This document shows, piece by piece, positions 18,942-27,644 of a stretch of DNA of 64,000 bases. Position 1 is the first letter of the stretch, and each line of letters starts with the position of its first letter. The stretch is from Bacillota bacterium (GTDB taxonomy: Bacteria > Bacillota_I > Bacilli_A > RFN20 > CAG-288). The position numbers were made by a program, and so were the translations under genes. The stretch lies in assembly GCA_023398335.1 (NCBI GenBank), contig JAEWSJ010000012.1, forward strand, positions 1 through 64,000. The letters run 5' to 3'. The notes below the pieces were generated by a model. The model was not told where the DNA came from, made no database searches, and saw only the letters and a list, made by a program, of their open reading frames with translations.

Positions 18942-19097
18942 ATGATAAAAAAGAATTATTTTACATTGTTATCATTATTAATCCCATTATGTTTGTCTAA
19001 CATTAATCATTCTTTTTGTGAAATCTCACGAAAAAAATTAGGAAGTAATTCACTTTCGTTATATGTTGAGGAAGCACACGGAGCAAGAAATATTTAA
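18942..19097 (+). CDS. Secreted peptide precursor, 51 aa, function unknown
   Basis: A short gene with a TAGGAGA ribosome site and an extended -10 promoter. The first 20 or so residues (MIKKNYFTLLSLLIPLCLSN) form a signal peptide. The rest is a 25-30-aa polar peptide that ends EEAHGARNI and has one Cys near the cleavage region. It is followed by a membrane-anchored protein and an ABC transporter, a layout seen for bacteriocins, signal peptides and their immunity pumps. No precursor family is recognised, and a remnant of a larger lipoprotein gene is also possible. Confidence 0.45.
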   Translation: MIKKNYFTLLSLLIPLCLSNINHSFCEISRKKLGSNSLSLYVEEAHGARNI

Positions 19098-19146
19098 TGT
19101 TGACAATTCATCTTTATCAGAATCATACACATATTAGAAAGTTAAC

Positions 19147-19799
19147 ATGCTTATAAACTCAATTAAAAAAACATAATTATTATTTCAGCAACTATTCTGA
19201 CATTTGTTAGTTTGGTTATAACTATTTTTTGGTTTAATTTTCGCTCGGTAACTATTACATGTTGCAGCAGCATAGATGGTTCATCTTCACTAAGATTAAC
19301 AGGAAGATATTTTTATGTTGATGAAAAAAGAGAAAATTTTTATAAAAAAAATCCCACTAGTTTTTATGCTAATTATAGTGATCAAATGTTAAATAAAGAA
19401 CTTGGATATAATGATAATCAGTGGTACGTGGCAAAAGATAACAAAAATTTCATTTACATTATTTTTTTGACTCCGGCTGAAAAAAATTATTATGTTAGCT
19501 GCAATGGCTTTTATTCTGAATTTTCCGATAATTCTGATTATTTGTGCTATTTACCTGTGGATACTTCATTCTCAACAAAAAAAGAAAATTTTTATTGTAC
19601 TCAATATTATTTACCATTTGATGTTAAAGGACTTTTCCAATATGCTTTTAGTCAATTAAATTCTGCTTTTACAAAGATTGATAATAATAACTATGAATTA
19701 AGAATATATTCAAAGTCTCAAAAGAAATATCTTGATAATAAGGTTGTTAAGGTTGAATTTAAAGAAAACACATATATTACTGAGGTAAAAGATAAATGA
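19147..19799 (+). pseudogene. Membrane-anchored extracellular protein, frameshifted near its start
   Basis: The long open frame (to 19799) has no ATG and begins with a membrane helix (NIIIISATILTFVSLVITIF). An ATG at 19147 with an upstream AGAAAG site reads MLINSIKK and then stops. One extra A in the A7 run at 19165-19171 would join the two. The remaining 195 aa or so look extracellular, rich in Tyr, Asn and Ser, with several Cys, and match no family I know. The stop TGA overlaps the ATG of the ABC ATPase (ATGA). Expression from a weak TTG at 19212 cannot be excluded. Confidence 0.6.
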
Positions 19800-20587
19800 T
19801 AATTGATATTGAATCTATGTCTTACAAAGACAATTTAGTCTTTTCTTCAACACATTTAGAGATTGAAAAAAACAAATTTTATATGTTAATTGGTAAGAAC
19901 GGCACCGGTAAAACTACATTAATGAAAATTATTTCATCATTGATAAATGATTATAAAGGTCATATTGATTATCAAGGTCAAAAAGTTAATGCTTATTTGG
20001 ATGGCTTTTCTATTCCTTCTTCTTATTCTGGAATAGAGACAGCAAAATTGATATTATCCACTGAAGAATTTATCAAGTTTAAATCAATTTCTTCTAAGTT
20101 TAATATTGATTATTATTACGATCGCAAATATTCAACTTATTTTTTAGGAATGCGTTTAAAATTAGCGCTTTGTTTAGTCTTTAGTATGAAAGGCGATGTT
20201 CTCCTTTTAGATGAACCATTCAATGGTTTGGATGAAGATGCTCGTAATAATTTAATTTATTTGATAAATGAAGAAAAGAAAAGTAGAACAATTGTTATTT
20301 CAACACATGTATTTAATTCTCTTTATTCATACGCTGATAAAGTGATACTTATTGAAAATAAAAAGCTTATATTAAAAGAAATGCTTACGCAAATTTACCG
20401 AGTGAAATTTTCAAGTTATAATGAATTATCCAAATTTATAACAGAGTTTGATTACAAAAATGCGAAAGTGAATGATAAAACGACGGAAATCTTTATATCA
20501 AATGAGAATCTTCCTAAGTTTAAAAAAGATCTATCTATGTTTGATTTTATTTCTTTTGAAAAGGTAGGGTTTGAATATGAAAACTAA
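19796..20587 (+). CDS. ABC transporter ATP-binding protein
   Basis: 263 aa, the cytoplasmic ATPase of an ABC-2-type exporter. Walker A is GKNGTGKTT (about 35-43). The signature is the divergent FLGMRLKLAL seen in DrrA-like and immunity-type ATPases. Walker B is VLLLDEPFNGLDED and the H-loop is VISTH. The start overlaps the previous gene by 4 bases, and its own 3' end overlaps the permease start by 11 bases. The partner genes on both sides carry disabling changes, so this intact frame may be decaying with them. Confidence 0.85.
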   Translation: MIIDIESMSYKDNLVFSSTHLEIEKNKFYMLIGKNGTGKTTLMKIISSLINDYKGHIDYQGQKVNAYLDGFSIPSSYSGIETAKLILSTEEFIKFKSISSKFNIDYYYDRKYSTYFLGMRLKLALCLVFSMKGDVLLLDEPFNGLDEDARNNLIYLINEEKKSRTIVISTHVFNSLYSYADKVILIENKKLILKEMLTQIYRVKFSSYNELSKFITEFDYKNAKVNDKTTEIFISNENLPKFKKDLSMFDFISFEKVGFEYEN

Positions 20588-21545
20588 GAAATAAAGAAAC
20601 TCTAATTTATATATTTCTTTATATTCGATAATAAAGAGTCGTTCGTTTATAATTAGTCTTATAACGATATTGTTGGTATACCTTATTTTTAATCTGATAT
20701 TTTTTATCAAAGAAACAGCTTCTAATCCTTTGATTTTTGACATCTCTTCATTATCAGATAAAATTTTGGAATTAAAAGAAACATTATTAAATACAAATCC
20801 AGCATCACAAGAGTACATAAACATTGTTTCTGATATAAACAAGTATGAAGTGATATTGGCTAAAGGTGGAAGTGATTATAGTTACAATAATTTCTTAATG
20901 GTTACTAGTAATTATGGTATTTACAATTTACTTATTAAAGGAACTGTTTTTTCTACGAGTGTATCTTACTTAGATTGTATGATTCCTTTAATAACGATAT
21001 TAGTGAGTTTTTCATTCCTCATTACCATGAATAGCCTCATGGGAAAAGAAATGGAAAATGGATATTCAAATTTTGTTATTTCAAATTACTGTGAAAAATA
21101 TTATTTTAAGCAAAAATTTATACAATCATTAATTGTCTTCTTTACATTTAGCCTTTTACTGTTTATTCCTACAATATGTTTTGCTTTAAGTTTCGATGAT
21201 GCATCAACACTTGTTTTGTTTAACAACGAATCAGTTAAATGGTTTTGTTTGGATTTATCAGTAATTAAAGCGTATTATTTGATAACATATTGGCTTAACT
21301 CGTTATTATCTATTGTATTTATCCATTTGAATTTTGTGTTTTTTAAGAAAAATAAAATATCTATATTTATTAGTTCGATTTTTATTATTGCTATTAATTC
21401 GTGCGATTCTTTAATCACACAGTTTTTAACATTCTCTCAAATAAACATGATAATTTATTTTGTTGTTAAAATATTTATTGTCTTGTTTTTGCTTTTATCA
21501 TTTATTTATATAAAATTTAATAAAAAAAAGTGGAACTATTGTTAA
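20577..21545 (+). pseudogene. ABC transporter permease with a stop at codon 6
   Basis: The expected ATG (20577), with ribosome site AAGGTAGGG inside the ATPase gene, reads MKTKK and then TAA (20592-20594). The same frame continues without a break through RNSNLYISLYSIIKSRS and a first membrane helix to 21545, giving about 322 codons. Six membrane helices of an ABC-2 permease are visible (for example VSYLDCMIPLITILVSFSFL). Without the early stop the gene would be normal. A TTG at 20670 could restart translation, but it has no ribosome site and would lose the N-terminus. Confidence 0.65.
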
Positions 21546-21603
21546 GTTTAGTAAAAATAATAAAAAACAGTGAAAAAACATTCTATTTTCCATTCTAGTA
21601 AAC

Positions 21604-21633
21604 TTGACTTGCTTCCACTTATTTATATATAAT
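21604..21633 (+). promoter_or_regulatory. rpmH promoter
   Basis: TTGACT (21604-21609) and TATAAT (21628-21633) with an 18-base spacer: one of the few clear sigma-A -35/-10 pairs in the window, as expected for a ribosomal protein gene. Confidence 0.8.
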
Positions 21634-21679
21634 ATCTTCGCGTGAAAATTTTGTTATTTCACATGGAGGAAATATATTT

Positions 21680-21814
21680 ATGAAAAGAACTTATCAACCA
21701 AGTAAACGTAAAAACCAATCCGTTAACGGTTTCAGAGCTCGTATGGCGACTCCAGGTGGCCGTAAGGTTATTGCCCGTCGTCGTCGTAAAGGCAGAAAAG
21801 TCTTAGCTGCCTAA
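21680..21814 (+). CDS. rpmH: 50S ribosomal protein L34
   Basis: 44 aa, the standard length. It begins MKRTYQPSKRKNQSVNGFRA and contains MATPGGRKVIARRRRKGRK, the L34 hallmark. The ribosome site ATGGAGGA is strong. It is followed by a hairpin and rnpA, the near-universal rpmH-rnpA-yidC-jag order. Here the group is on the same strand as dnaA and 15 kb downstream, instead of divergent beside it. Confidence 0.97.
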   Translation: MKRTYQPSKRKNQSVNGFRARMATPGGRKVIARRRRKGRKVLAA

Positions 21815-21833
21815 TCAACTGCAAGACAAAGAT

Positions 21834-21865
21834 AACCACTAGAATTTACTTTCTAGTGGTTTTTT
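21834..21865 (+). terminator. Terminator/attenuator between rpmH and rnpA
   Basis: The perfect 11-bp stem AACCACTAGAA/TTCTAGTGGTT is followed by TTTT. It probably lowers rnpA expression relative to rpmH, which is needed in far larger amounts. Confidence 0.8.
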
Positions 21866-21879
21866 AAAAAGGAGAGTCT

Positions 21880-22224
21880 ATGAAGAAAATGAATAGGCTT
21901 TTAAAGAACAATGATTTCAAGAGAGTAATGAATTATAATCATCGCGAAAAGACTCCTGAAATGCTTGTGTTTATTAAGCCAAATAATTTGTCTTATATGC
22001 GCGTTGGTCTCTCTGTAAGCAAGAAGATTGGAAAGGCGCATTTAAGAGTTAAAATAAGACGACAACTTAGAGCATGTTTTTCATTGATAAAAATGTATAA
22101 TATATGTTGTGATGTTGTTGTAGTAATTCGTATCGGATATCTTTCTAAGTCTTTCGAGGAAAATAAAGAAATACTTAAAAAGAATTTAGATATTCTTATC
22201 AAAGGAGAAAAAATAGATGACTAA
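21880..22224 (+). CDS. rnpA: Ribonuclease P protein component
   Basis: 114 aa. It binds the RNase P RNA and helps position precursor tRNA. The family core VGLSVSKKIGKAHLRVKIRRQLR is recognisable in position, but the usual RNR motif (RNRIKR) is changed to RVKIRR. The ribosome site is AAGGAGAG, and the stop overlaps the yidC start by 8 bases. The RNase P RNA gene is not in this window. Confidence 0.93.
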   Translation: MKKMNRLLKNNDFKRVMNYNHREKTPEMLVFIKPNNLSYMRVGLSVSKKIGKAHLRVKIRRQLRACFSLIKMYNICCDVVVVIRIGYLSKSFEENKEILKKNLDILIKGEKIDD

Positions 22225-23671
22225 ACTTACAAAAGGTTTGTTAACTGGCGCAGCTTTGTTTCTATCTCTTTTCGTAATTACAGGATGTACTAAGTCTTTC
22301 TGTTCTGTAACAGATAAAGCTTGCTTAATTGCAAATTACGAAAAATCAAATAAAGAAACTATTAATAAAGCAGCAGATACTGCTGGTGTAATTCTTCCAA
22401 GTACCGAGTACTGGCAATTTATTGACAATAAAGTCGATACTGCTTACGCAGATGTTGTTGCCAAAGGAAATGAAAAGAATTATGTAAACTCATATGTTCC
22501 AGCTTCTTATGCTGAATCACATATGAAATATTTAACTGCTTCAGAAGAAGAAAAGAAAGCATACGTTAACACAGATACAATTAAAGCAATTATTAAATTT
22601 GCTGGATTTAATTCTTCTAACACTCAGGAACTATGGCATAACTTTACAGTATGGACAAATGAAGCCAGTGTTTCTCCTGAATTAAAAGATGGCGTTCCAA
22701 CCGCAGCATATGTAACTTATTATCAAAAACAAATTACTACTGGAATTGGTTCTGCTGTTACATGTTTAACACCTTCCTCTGGTTACTATGGCACAAGTGG
22801 TAATATTTACGTTGAGGGTAAAACATGGGGACAAGCGTTCTCTGAGTACGGCCCAATTGAAGGCTTACTTGTTTATCCAATAGGCTATTTATTACACACT
22901 TTCTCCACTGCGTTTGGTGTTCAAGGTGGTGGTCAAATCTTAGCTATTCTCTTAGTTACATTGATTGTTAGATTTATCATTGTTGCTATGTCGTTCCAAT
23001 CTACTTTATCTCAATCGAGAATGTCATCATTACAACCACAACTTGCAATGATACAAGCAAAGTATCCAAATGCTCAAACTAACGATTATGAAAAGCAAAA
23101 GTTAGCACAAGAACAAATGGCACTATATAAAAAGAATAAGATTCATCCATTTAGACAAATACTTGTTCTTATCGTTCAATTCCCATTATTTATCGCTGTT
23201 TGGGGAGCTATGCAAGGAAGTGCTATCTTAACTCAAGGTAGTGTCTTCGGTCTCTCTTTATCAACAGTTACTTCTACCGCTATTATGGCGTGGAATGAAG
23301 AAACCCCATTTGCTATTATTTTATTCTTAATGATGGCAATCGCTCAATTCTTCGCAACTAAGATTCCTCTTTGGATTCAAGCATATCGTAAAGATCATGC
23401 TGTTGGAGCAAAGACTGTCAAAGTTCAAGAAGATAAGAGTCAACAAAGTATGATGAAGTGGATGCCATTAATTATGATGGTTATGATTATCTTCATGGGC
23501 TTAACTCTTCCTGCTGCTATGGGTATTTATTGGTTCTTCGGTGCTTTAATCTCCATCATTCAAACAGTATTAACGGAAATTTATCAATCTACTAGAAAAA
23601 ATAAAAAACCAAAAGATAAAATTACCAAGATTAAAAAAGTCGATAATAAAAAAATGAAATTAAGGAGATAA
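22217..23671 (+). CDS. yidC: Membrane protein insertase YidC (lipoprotein form)
   Basis: 484 aa. It inserts and folds membrane proteins with or without SecYEG. The N-terminus is a lipoprotein signal with lipobox ITGC (Cys24), as in Gram-positive YidC/SpoIIIJ. An extracytoplasmic stretch of about 200 residues follows, longer than usual for this class. The conserved core then starts with VRFIIVAMSFQSTLSQSRM, which holds the key groove Arg. Five core helices follow and the tail is very basic (KNKKPKDKITKIKKVDNKK), fitting ribosome binding. The ribosome site AAAGGAG lies in rnpA. Confidence 0.95.
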   Translation: MTKLTKGLLTGAALFLSLFVITGCTKSFCSVTDKACLIANYEKSNKETINKAADTAGVILPSTEYWQFIDNKVDTAYADVVAKGNEKNYVNSYVPASYAESHMKYLTASEEEKKAYVNTDTIKAIIKFAGFNSSNTQELWHNFTVWTNEASVSPELKDGVPTAAYVTYYQKQITTGIGSAVTCLTPSSGYYGTSGNIYVEGKTWGQAFSEYGPIEGLLVYPIGYLLHTFSTAFGVQGGGQILAILLVTLIVRFIIVAMSFQSTLSQSRMSSLQPQLAMIQAKYPNAQTNDYEKQKLAQEQMALYKKNKIHPFRQILVLIVQFPLFIAVWGAMQGSAILTQGSVFGLSLSTVTSTAIMAWNEETPFAIILFLMMAIAQFFATKIPLWIQAYRKDHAVGAKTVKVQEDKSQQSMMKWMPLIMMVMIIFMGLTLPAAMGIYWFFGALISIIQTVLTEIYQSTRKNKKPKDKITKIKKVDNKKMKLRR

Positions 23672-23675
23672 GTAA

Positions 23676-24347
23676 ATGAAAGAATACGAAGGAAAAACAA
23701 TTGAAGAATGTTTAGAAAAAGCTAGTGCAGATCTTCAACAACCAGTCGAATCTATTAAATACGAAGTACTTGAAGAAGTTAAATCATTATTTAATAAGAA
23801 AGCTAAGATTGGTATTTATGAATTATCAGATGTTATTGAATATGGTGAAAACTATCTTAAGAACATCTTGAATACATTAGAGTTAAAATGTGATATTAAA
23901 TCATCTTTAACCGACGATATCATTCACATTGATCTTACTTCTGAAGAAGATGCTCCAAAAATTATTGGACGTGGCGGTGAAACTTTAAAATCATTAAACG
24001 AATTAGTGCGCAGTGCAGTATATGCTAAATTCGGACATCACTATCGTTTACTTCTTAATATCAACAATTACAAAGATCAAAAGTATGAAAAGTTGATTGC
24101 AATGGCAAGAAGAATTGCGAGAGAAGTTAAAAATACTAGAGTTACCGTTGAACTTCAACCAATGACCTCAGATGAAAGAAGAGTTATTCATAACGCTTTA
24201 TCAAATGATGTTCATTTAAAAACAGTTTCTGTTGGTGCTGGTAAAACCAGACATATTACAATTGAATATGTAAATTATGTTCCACCTGTTGAAACTAAAA
24301 CCGAAACAGTTGAAGAAGTAATTAAAGAAGAACAAGAACAAAATTAA
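23676..24347 (+). CDS. khpB: RNA-binding protein Jag/KhpB
   Basis: 223 aa. Domain order is Jag_N (1-52, KTIEECLEKASADL), a type-II KH domain (KIIGRGGETLKSLNELV, near 96-112) and R3H (ELQPMTSDERRVIHNALS). KhpB pairs with KhpA to bind many RNAs and affects cell elongation and division. It is the last gene of the rnpA-yidC-khpB operon, 4 bases after yidC, and is closed by the terminator at 24354. An acidic tail follows R3H. Confidence 0.95.
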   Translation: MKEYEGKTIEECLEKASADLQQPVESIKYEVLEEVKSLFNKKAKIGIYELSDVIEYGENYLKNILNTLELKCDIKSSLTDDIIHIDLTSEEDAPKIIGRGGETLKSLNELVRSAVYAKFGHHYRLLLNINNYKDQKYEKLIAMARRIAREVKNTRVTVELQPMTSDERRVIHNALSNDVHLKTVSVGAGKTRHITIEYVNYVPPVETKTETVEEVIKEEQEQN

Positions 24348-24353
24348 CAAACT

Positions 24354-24385
24354 AAAAAGCCAGTTCAGGAATGAATTGGCTTTTT
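24354..24385. terminator. Bidirectional terminator after khpB
   Basis: The stem AAAAAGCCAGTTCA/TGAATTGGCTTTTT has a 4-base loop and A- and T-runs on both sides. It serves khpB (+) and the convergent membrane protein gene (-). Confidence 0.85.
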
Positions 24386-24401
24386 ACATGTAAATAAATT
24401 A

Positions 24402-24839
24402 TTAAATAACAGAGAAGATAATTAGACCGACCGATGAAACTACACTGGCTAAGAATAAAACTAAAGCGACGATTCTTATTGGCTTCTTATTTAATTTAAA
24501 TTGATAACGAACTGAAAATCCACCGGAGATAAGTAAGAATAAAACGGATAATGCCCCGATCACAATACATAGCGCTCCTAATACAAGATTGAAGAGACTA
24601 ATAGTTGTAGTATCGATGGCTTGATTGGCTAAATTCATAATAGACTTTGATGCAACACCGCATAAAATCAAACCATACATGGTTAATAGCGCAAATAAAA
24701 CAGCGAAAACTGATTTAATAATTGCTCTAACTCCAAAGGTAACACTCGTTTCCTTTTTATCGCTTGCAGCAATACGATCGTATTTACAAGACATATTTAG
24801 GATGTTAGACAATAATTGACTGGCAGCCCCTCTAGACAT
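24402..24839 (-). CDS. Small integral membrane protein, unknown function
   Basis: 145 aa with three clear hydrophobic helices (about 44-65, 84-106 and 125-145) after a polar N-terminus (MSRGAASQLLSNILNMSC). No motif suggests an activity. The ribosome site is GAGGT. It is transcribed alone, convergent with khpB and divergent from mnmE. Confidence 0.72.
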   Translation of the reverse strand: MSRGAASQLLSNILNMSCKYDRIAASDKKETSVTFGVRAIIKSVFAVLFALLTMYGLILCGVASKSIMNLANQAIDTTTISLFNLVLGALCIVIGALSVLFLLISGGFSVRYQFKLNKKPIRIVALVLFLASVVSSVGLIIFSVI

Positions 24840-24955
24840 ATAGGTACCTCATTGTTAATCTTAAATAGATTACTTTCTTTATTTCACTATACATAATAAA
24901 TAGATAAATGTAAATTCATAATTTTTTCGTTCTTCTTTTTTAATAATCGCATAGA

Positions 24956-24964
24956 TGGTAAAAT
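24956..24964 (+). promoter_or_regulatory. mnmE promoter (extended -10)
   Basis: TGGTAAAAT fits TGnTANAAT. It overlaps the region just before an in-frame ATG at 24969, which would be almost at the transcription start. This supports the second ATG at 24987 as the real mnmE start. Confidence 0.55.
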
Positions 24965-24986
24965 TAATATGGAAAGAGATAGATAT

Positions 24987-26324
24987 ATGATTGGATTTGA
25001 CACGATATGTGCGGAATGCACCGCCCCTTATAAATCAGCACTAAGTATTGTTCGTTTATCGGGAAAAGATGCAAAAGAAATAGTAAGTCACATTGTAAAA
25101 AAAGATGTGAATTCTTTCGTTCCTTCAAAAGCTTATCATCTATCGCTTTATGAAAATATAGCAGATAATTCTTTGATCGATTCTGCGGTAGTAATTTTCT
25201 TTGAAGCCGAACATTCTTTTTGTGGTGAAGATACTTTCGAATTCTATACTCATGGCTCAAGAATAATTGTTAATCAGTTGCTTGAAGCCTTGATTAAATA
25301 TGGTGCTAGAAGAGCGGAAGGTGGAGAATTTTCGTATAAGGCATATTTTAACGGAAAGATGGAACTTGTTGAATCTGAAGCGATTAACGATGTAATAAAT
25401 GCTCGGACTAAAAGAAGTAAGGATTTTGCTTTAAAAACTTTGAATGGTGAAAATAGCAAGGTCTTAAATGAATTAAAAGAGAAGTTAAATTTATTAACGG
25501 CGGAGATTGAAGTTAATATTGATTACCCTGAATTTGATGAAGAAGAAGATTTAGAAAACAAGACTCGTCGATTACTTCCCGCAATAATTAAAATCGCTAA
25601 AGATTTAATGGTTGGTTCACATCAATCTGTTTATCTTTTTAACGGTGTAAAGATTGCAATAGTAGGTGAACCAAATGTTGGTAAATCGACTTTGTTAAAT
25701 AAGATTTTAGGCTATGACAAAGCGATAGTTACTTCTGTTCCTGGAACAACTCGTGATGTTGTTGAAGGTGAAAAGGAAATTGATGGAATCATATATAAAT
25801 TTTTAGATACCGCAGGAATAAGAGAACAAGCGGATGAAATTGAGAAAATAGGGATATCTAAAAGTATAAAGACAACTAAAGAAGCTGATATTATTTTAGT
25901 GCTTTCAGATAAAGGGAATTTTGATTCGGTAGATTTACTTGGAATTGAAGAAGAAATACGTACTAAACCGGTAATTTATGTTGGAAGTAAAAGAGATGTT
26001 GCTACCTTCAATTCTAAAGCGGATATATTGATATCTAAAGATGATTCTTCTTTAGATCAATTGTTCACTTTGATTAAATCGAAATTGGATTTAGTTGATG
26101 AAGATAAAATTGGCTTTACATCAAAACGTGATGTGGATAATTTAACTGATTTTGTTAATATATTAGATAGCATTGAAGAAGATTTGAACAATTACATTAC
26201 AATTGATGTTATTGAGATAAAACTAGTGGAAGCTTCGAAGATACTTGATGAATTAATTGGAAGAGACAGCACGATGGAAGATATTTACGATACGATATTT
26301 AAAAACTTCTGTATAGGAAAATAA
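24987..26324 (+). CDS. mnmE: tRNA modification GTPase MnmE
   Basis: 445 aa from the chosen ATG (MIGFDTICAECTAPYKSAL), which has GGAAAGAG as ribosome site; an ATG 18 bases earlier is less likely. MnmE with MnmG adds the carboxymethylaminomethyl group to U34 of some tRNAs. The N-terminal tetrahydrofolate-binding domain is followed by a helical domain with an inserted G domain (G1 GEPNVGKST near 227-235, G3 DTAGIRE). The C-terminus ends FCIGK with the conserved Cys. mnmG is not in this window. It heads an operon with tatD, rnmV and rsmA. Confidence 0.95.
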   Translation: MIGFDTICAECTAPYKSALSIVRLSGKDAKEIVSHIVKKDVNSFVPSKAYHLSLYENIADNSLIDSAVVIFFEAEHSFCGEDTFEFYTHGSRIIVNQLLEALIKYGARRAEGGEFSYKAYFNGKMELVESEAINDVINARTKRSKDFALKTLNGENSKVLNELKEKLNLLTAEIEVNIDYPEFDEEEDLENKTRRLLPAIIKIAKDLMVGSHQSVYLFNGVKIAIVGEPNVGKSTLLNKILGYDKAIVTSVPGTTRDVVEGEKEIDGIIYKFLDTAGIREQADEIEKIGISKSIKTTKEADIILVLSDKGNFDSVDLLGIEEEIRTKPVIYVGSKRDVATFNSKADILISKDDSSLDQLFTLIKSKLDLVDEDKIGFTSKRDVDNLTDFVNILDSIEEDLNNYITIDVIEIKLVEASKILDELIGRDSTMEDIYDTIFKNFCIGK

Positions 26325-26325
26325 C

Positions 26326-27102
26326 ATGTATAAAATAATTGATACTCACACTCATTTAAACTCCGAACAACTATATCTTCTTAGAGAAGAAATATATAAG
26401 GATTGTCGTAACAAGGGAATAGAAAAAGTAATTAATAATGCAGATTCGATTGATTCATTTAGAGTAATAGATGAATTAGCTCAGGAATATCCAACCTTTT
26501 CATATTCCGCAATCGGAATTTTTCCATGCGAAGGAAAAGTATTAGAAAAAGATATTGCTTCTTTAAAGAAAGCCTTAAAAGAAGTACATAATGTTGTTGC
26601 GGTGGGCGAAATTGGATTAGATTACTATTATGGAAAAGATGATAAAGAAAAACAGCAAGCGTTATTTAAAGCTCAAATAGAAGTGGCGAAGGAGTTTGAT
26701 TTACCTCTTATTATTCATTCACGTGACGCGGATGAAGATACTTTTAATATTCTTATGAACGCCGATTTTAAGAACGATATTACGCTTCATTGTTATTCGG
26801 GAAGTTATCAATTAGCTGAAAGATATATTCGTAATCATCCGAATACATTCTTTGGAATAGGCGGGGTTCTTACTTTTAAGAACGCCAGAAGATTGGTGGA
26901 GGTTGTTGAACATATTGATTTATCTCATTTACTTCTTGAAACTGACGCTCCTTATTTAGCTCCTGTCCCCTACCGTGGACAAATGAATAAACCGCAATAT
27001 ATTATTGAAGTATTGGCGAAGATTGCGGAAATAAAAAAACTTAATATTGATGAAGTCGCTTCTTCAATATATGAAACATCAAAGAGAGTTTATAAGTTAT
27101 GA
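26326..27102 (+). CDS. tatD: TatD-family metal-dependent DNase
   Basis: 258 aa, a TIM-barrel hydrolase with DNase activity in the family. Metal-site motifs in order: DTHTHLN (N-terminus), VGEIGLDYYYGKDD, IIHSRDADED, LHCYSGS and LLETDAPYLAP. It starts one base after mnmE and its TGA overlaps the rnmV ATG (ATGA), a coupling conserved in Bacillota. Confidence 0.94.
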   Translation: MYKIIDTHTHLNSEQLYLLREEIYKDCRNKGIEKVINNADSIDSFRVIDELAQEYPTFSYSAIGIFPCEGKVLEKDIASLKKALKEVHNVVAVGEIGLDYYYGKDDKEKQQALFKAQIEVAKEFDLPLIIHSRDADEDTFNILMNADFKNDITLHCYSGSYQLAERYIRNHPNTFFGIGGVLTFKNARRLVEVVEHIDLSHLLLETDAPYLAPVPYRGQMNKPQYIIEVLAKIAEIKKLNIDEVASSIYETSKRVYKL

Positions 27103-27644
27103 ATAAATATCTCTATGTAGTTGAAGGAAATATGGATTTGGCTAAATTAAAATCTTTAGGTTGCCAGTATGTTTATAAAACCAATGGATATGGAATCAAA
27201 AGAGAAACTTATCGATTTTTAGAAGAAGCTGAGAAAGTAAGACCACTTGTTCTTTTATTAGATCCGGATATGAACGGACGAACAATTAGAGAGATGCTGA
27301 AACTTCATTTAAGTAATTACATTTCTCTTGATATTCCTTATGCTAAAGCTAAAGGAAAAAGGAAACTTGGAGTGGCAGAAACAAAGAACAAAGATCTGTT
27401 TGATATAATGAAAAAATACATTGAACAAGACAAACAAAATGACGAGTGCGATACGTTGTCTTTAGATGAATTTATCGACCTTAAACTAGCAGGTGATGAT
27501 TCACATAAAAACAAAGAAATATTATTCGATAAATACAGTTTAAGAATTGGAACAAATAAAGCATTACTTACAGATATAAATATCTTAAGATTAACAAAAG
27601 AGCAACTTCAAAAGGATTTAGATAATGGAAAAAACAATCAATAA
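27099..27644 (+). CDS. rnmV: Ribonuclease M5
   Basis: 181 aa. It matures the ends of 5S rRNA. The TOPRIM catalytic motifs are VEGNMD (the usual VEGxxD) and LLLDPDMNGR, with the conserved AKGKRKLGVAE further on. It overlaps tatD by 4 bases and rsmA by 20 bases. Confidence 0.93.
   Translation: MNKYLYVVEGNMDLAKLKSLGCQYVYKTNGYGIKRETYRFLEEAEKVRPLVLLLDPDMNGRTIREMLKLHLSNYISLDIPYAKAKGKRKLGVAETKNKDLFDIMKKYIEQDKQNDECDTLSLDEFIDLKLAGDDSHKNKEILFDKYSLRIGTNKALLTDINILRLTKEQLQKDLDNGKNNQ

Noticed and set aside
20531..20842. Minus-strand 103-codon frame over the permease start
   Set aside because: Shadow of the AT-rich permease gene; no ribosome site.
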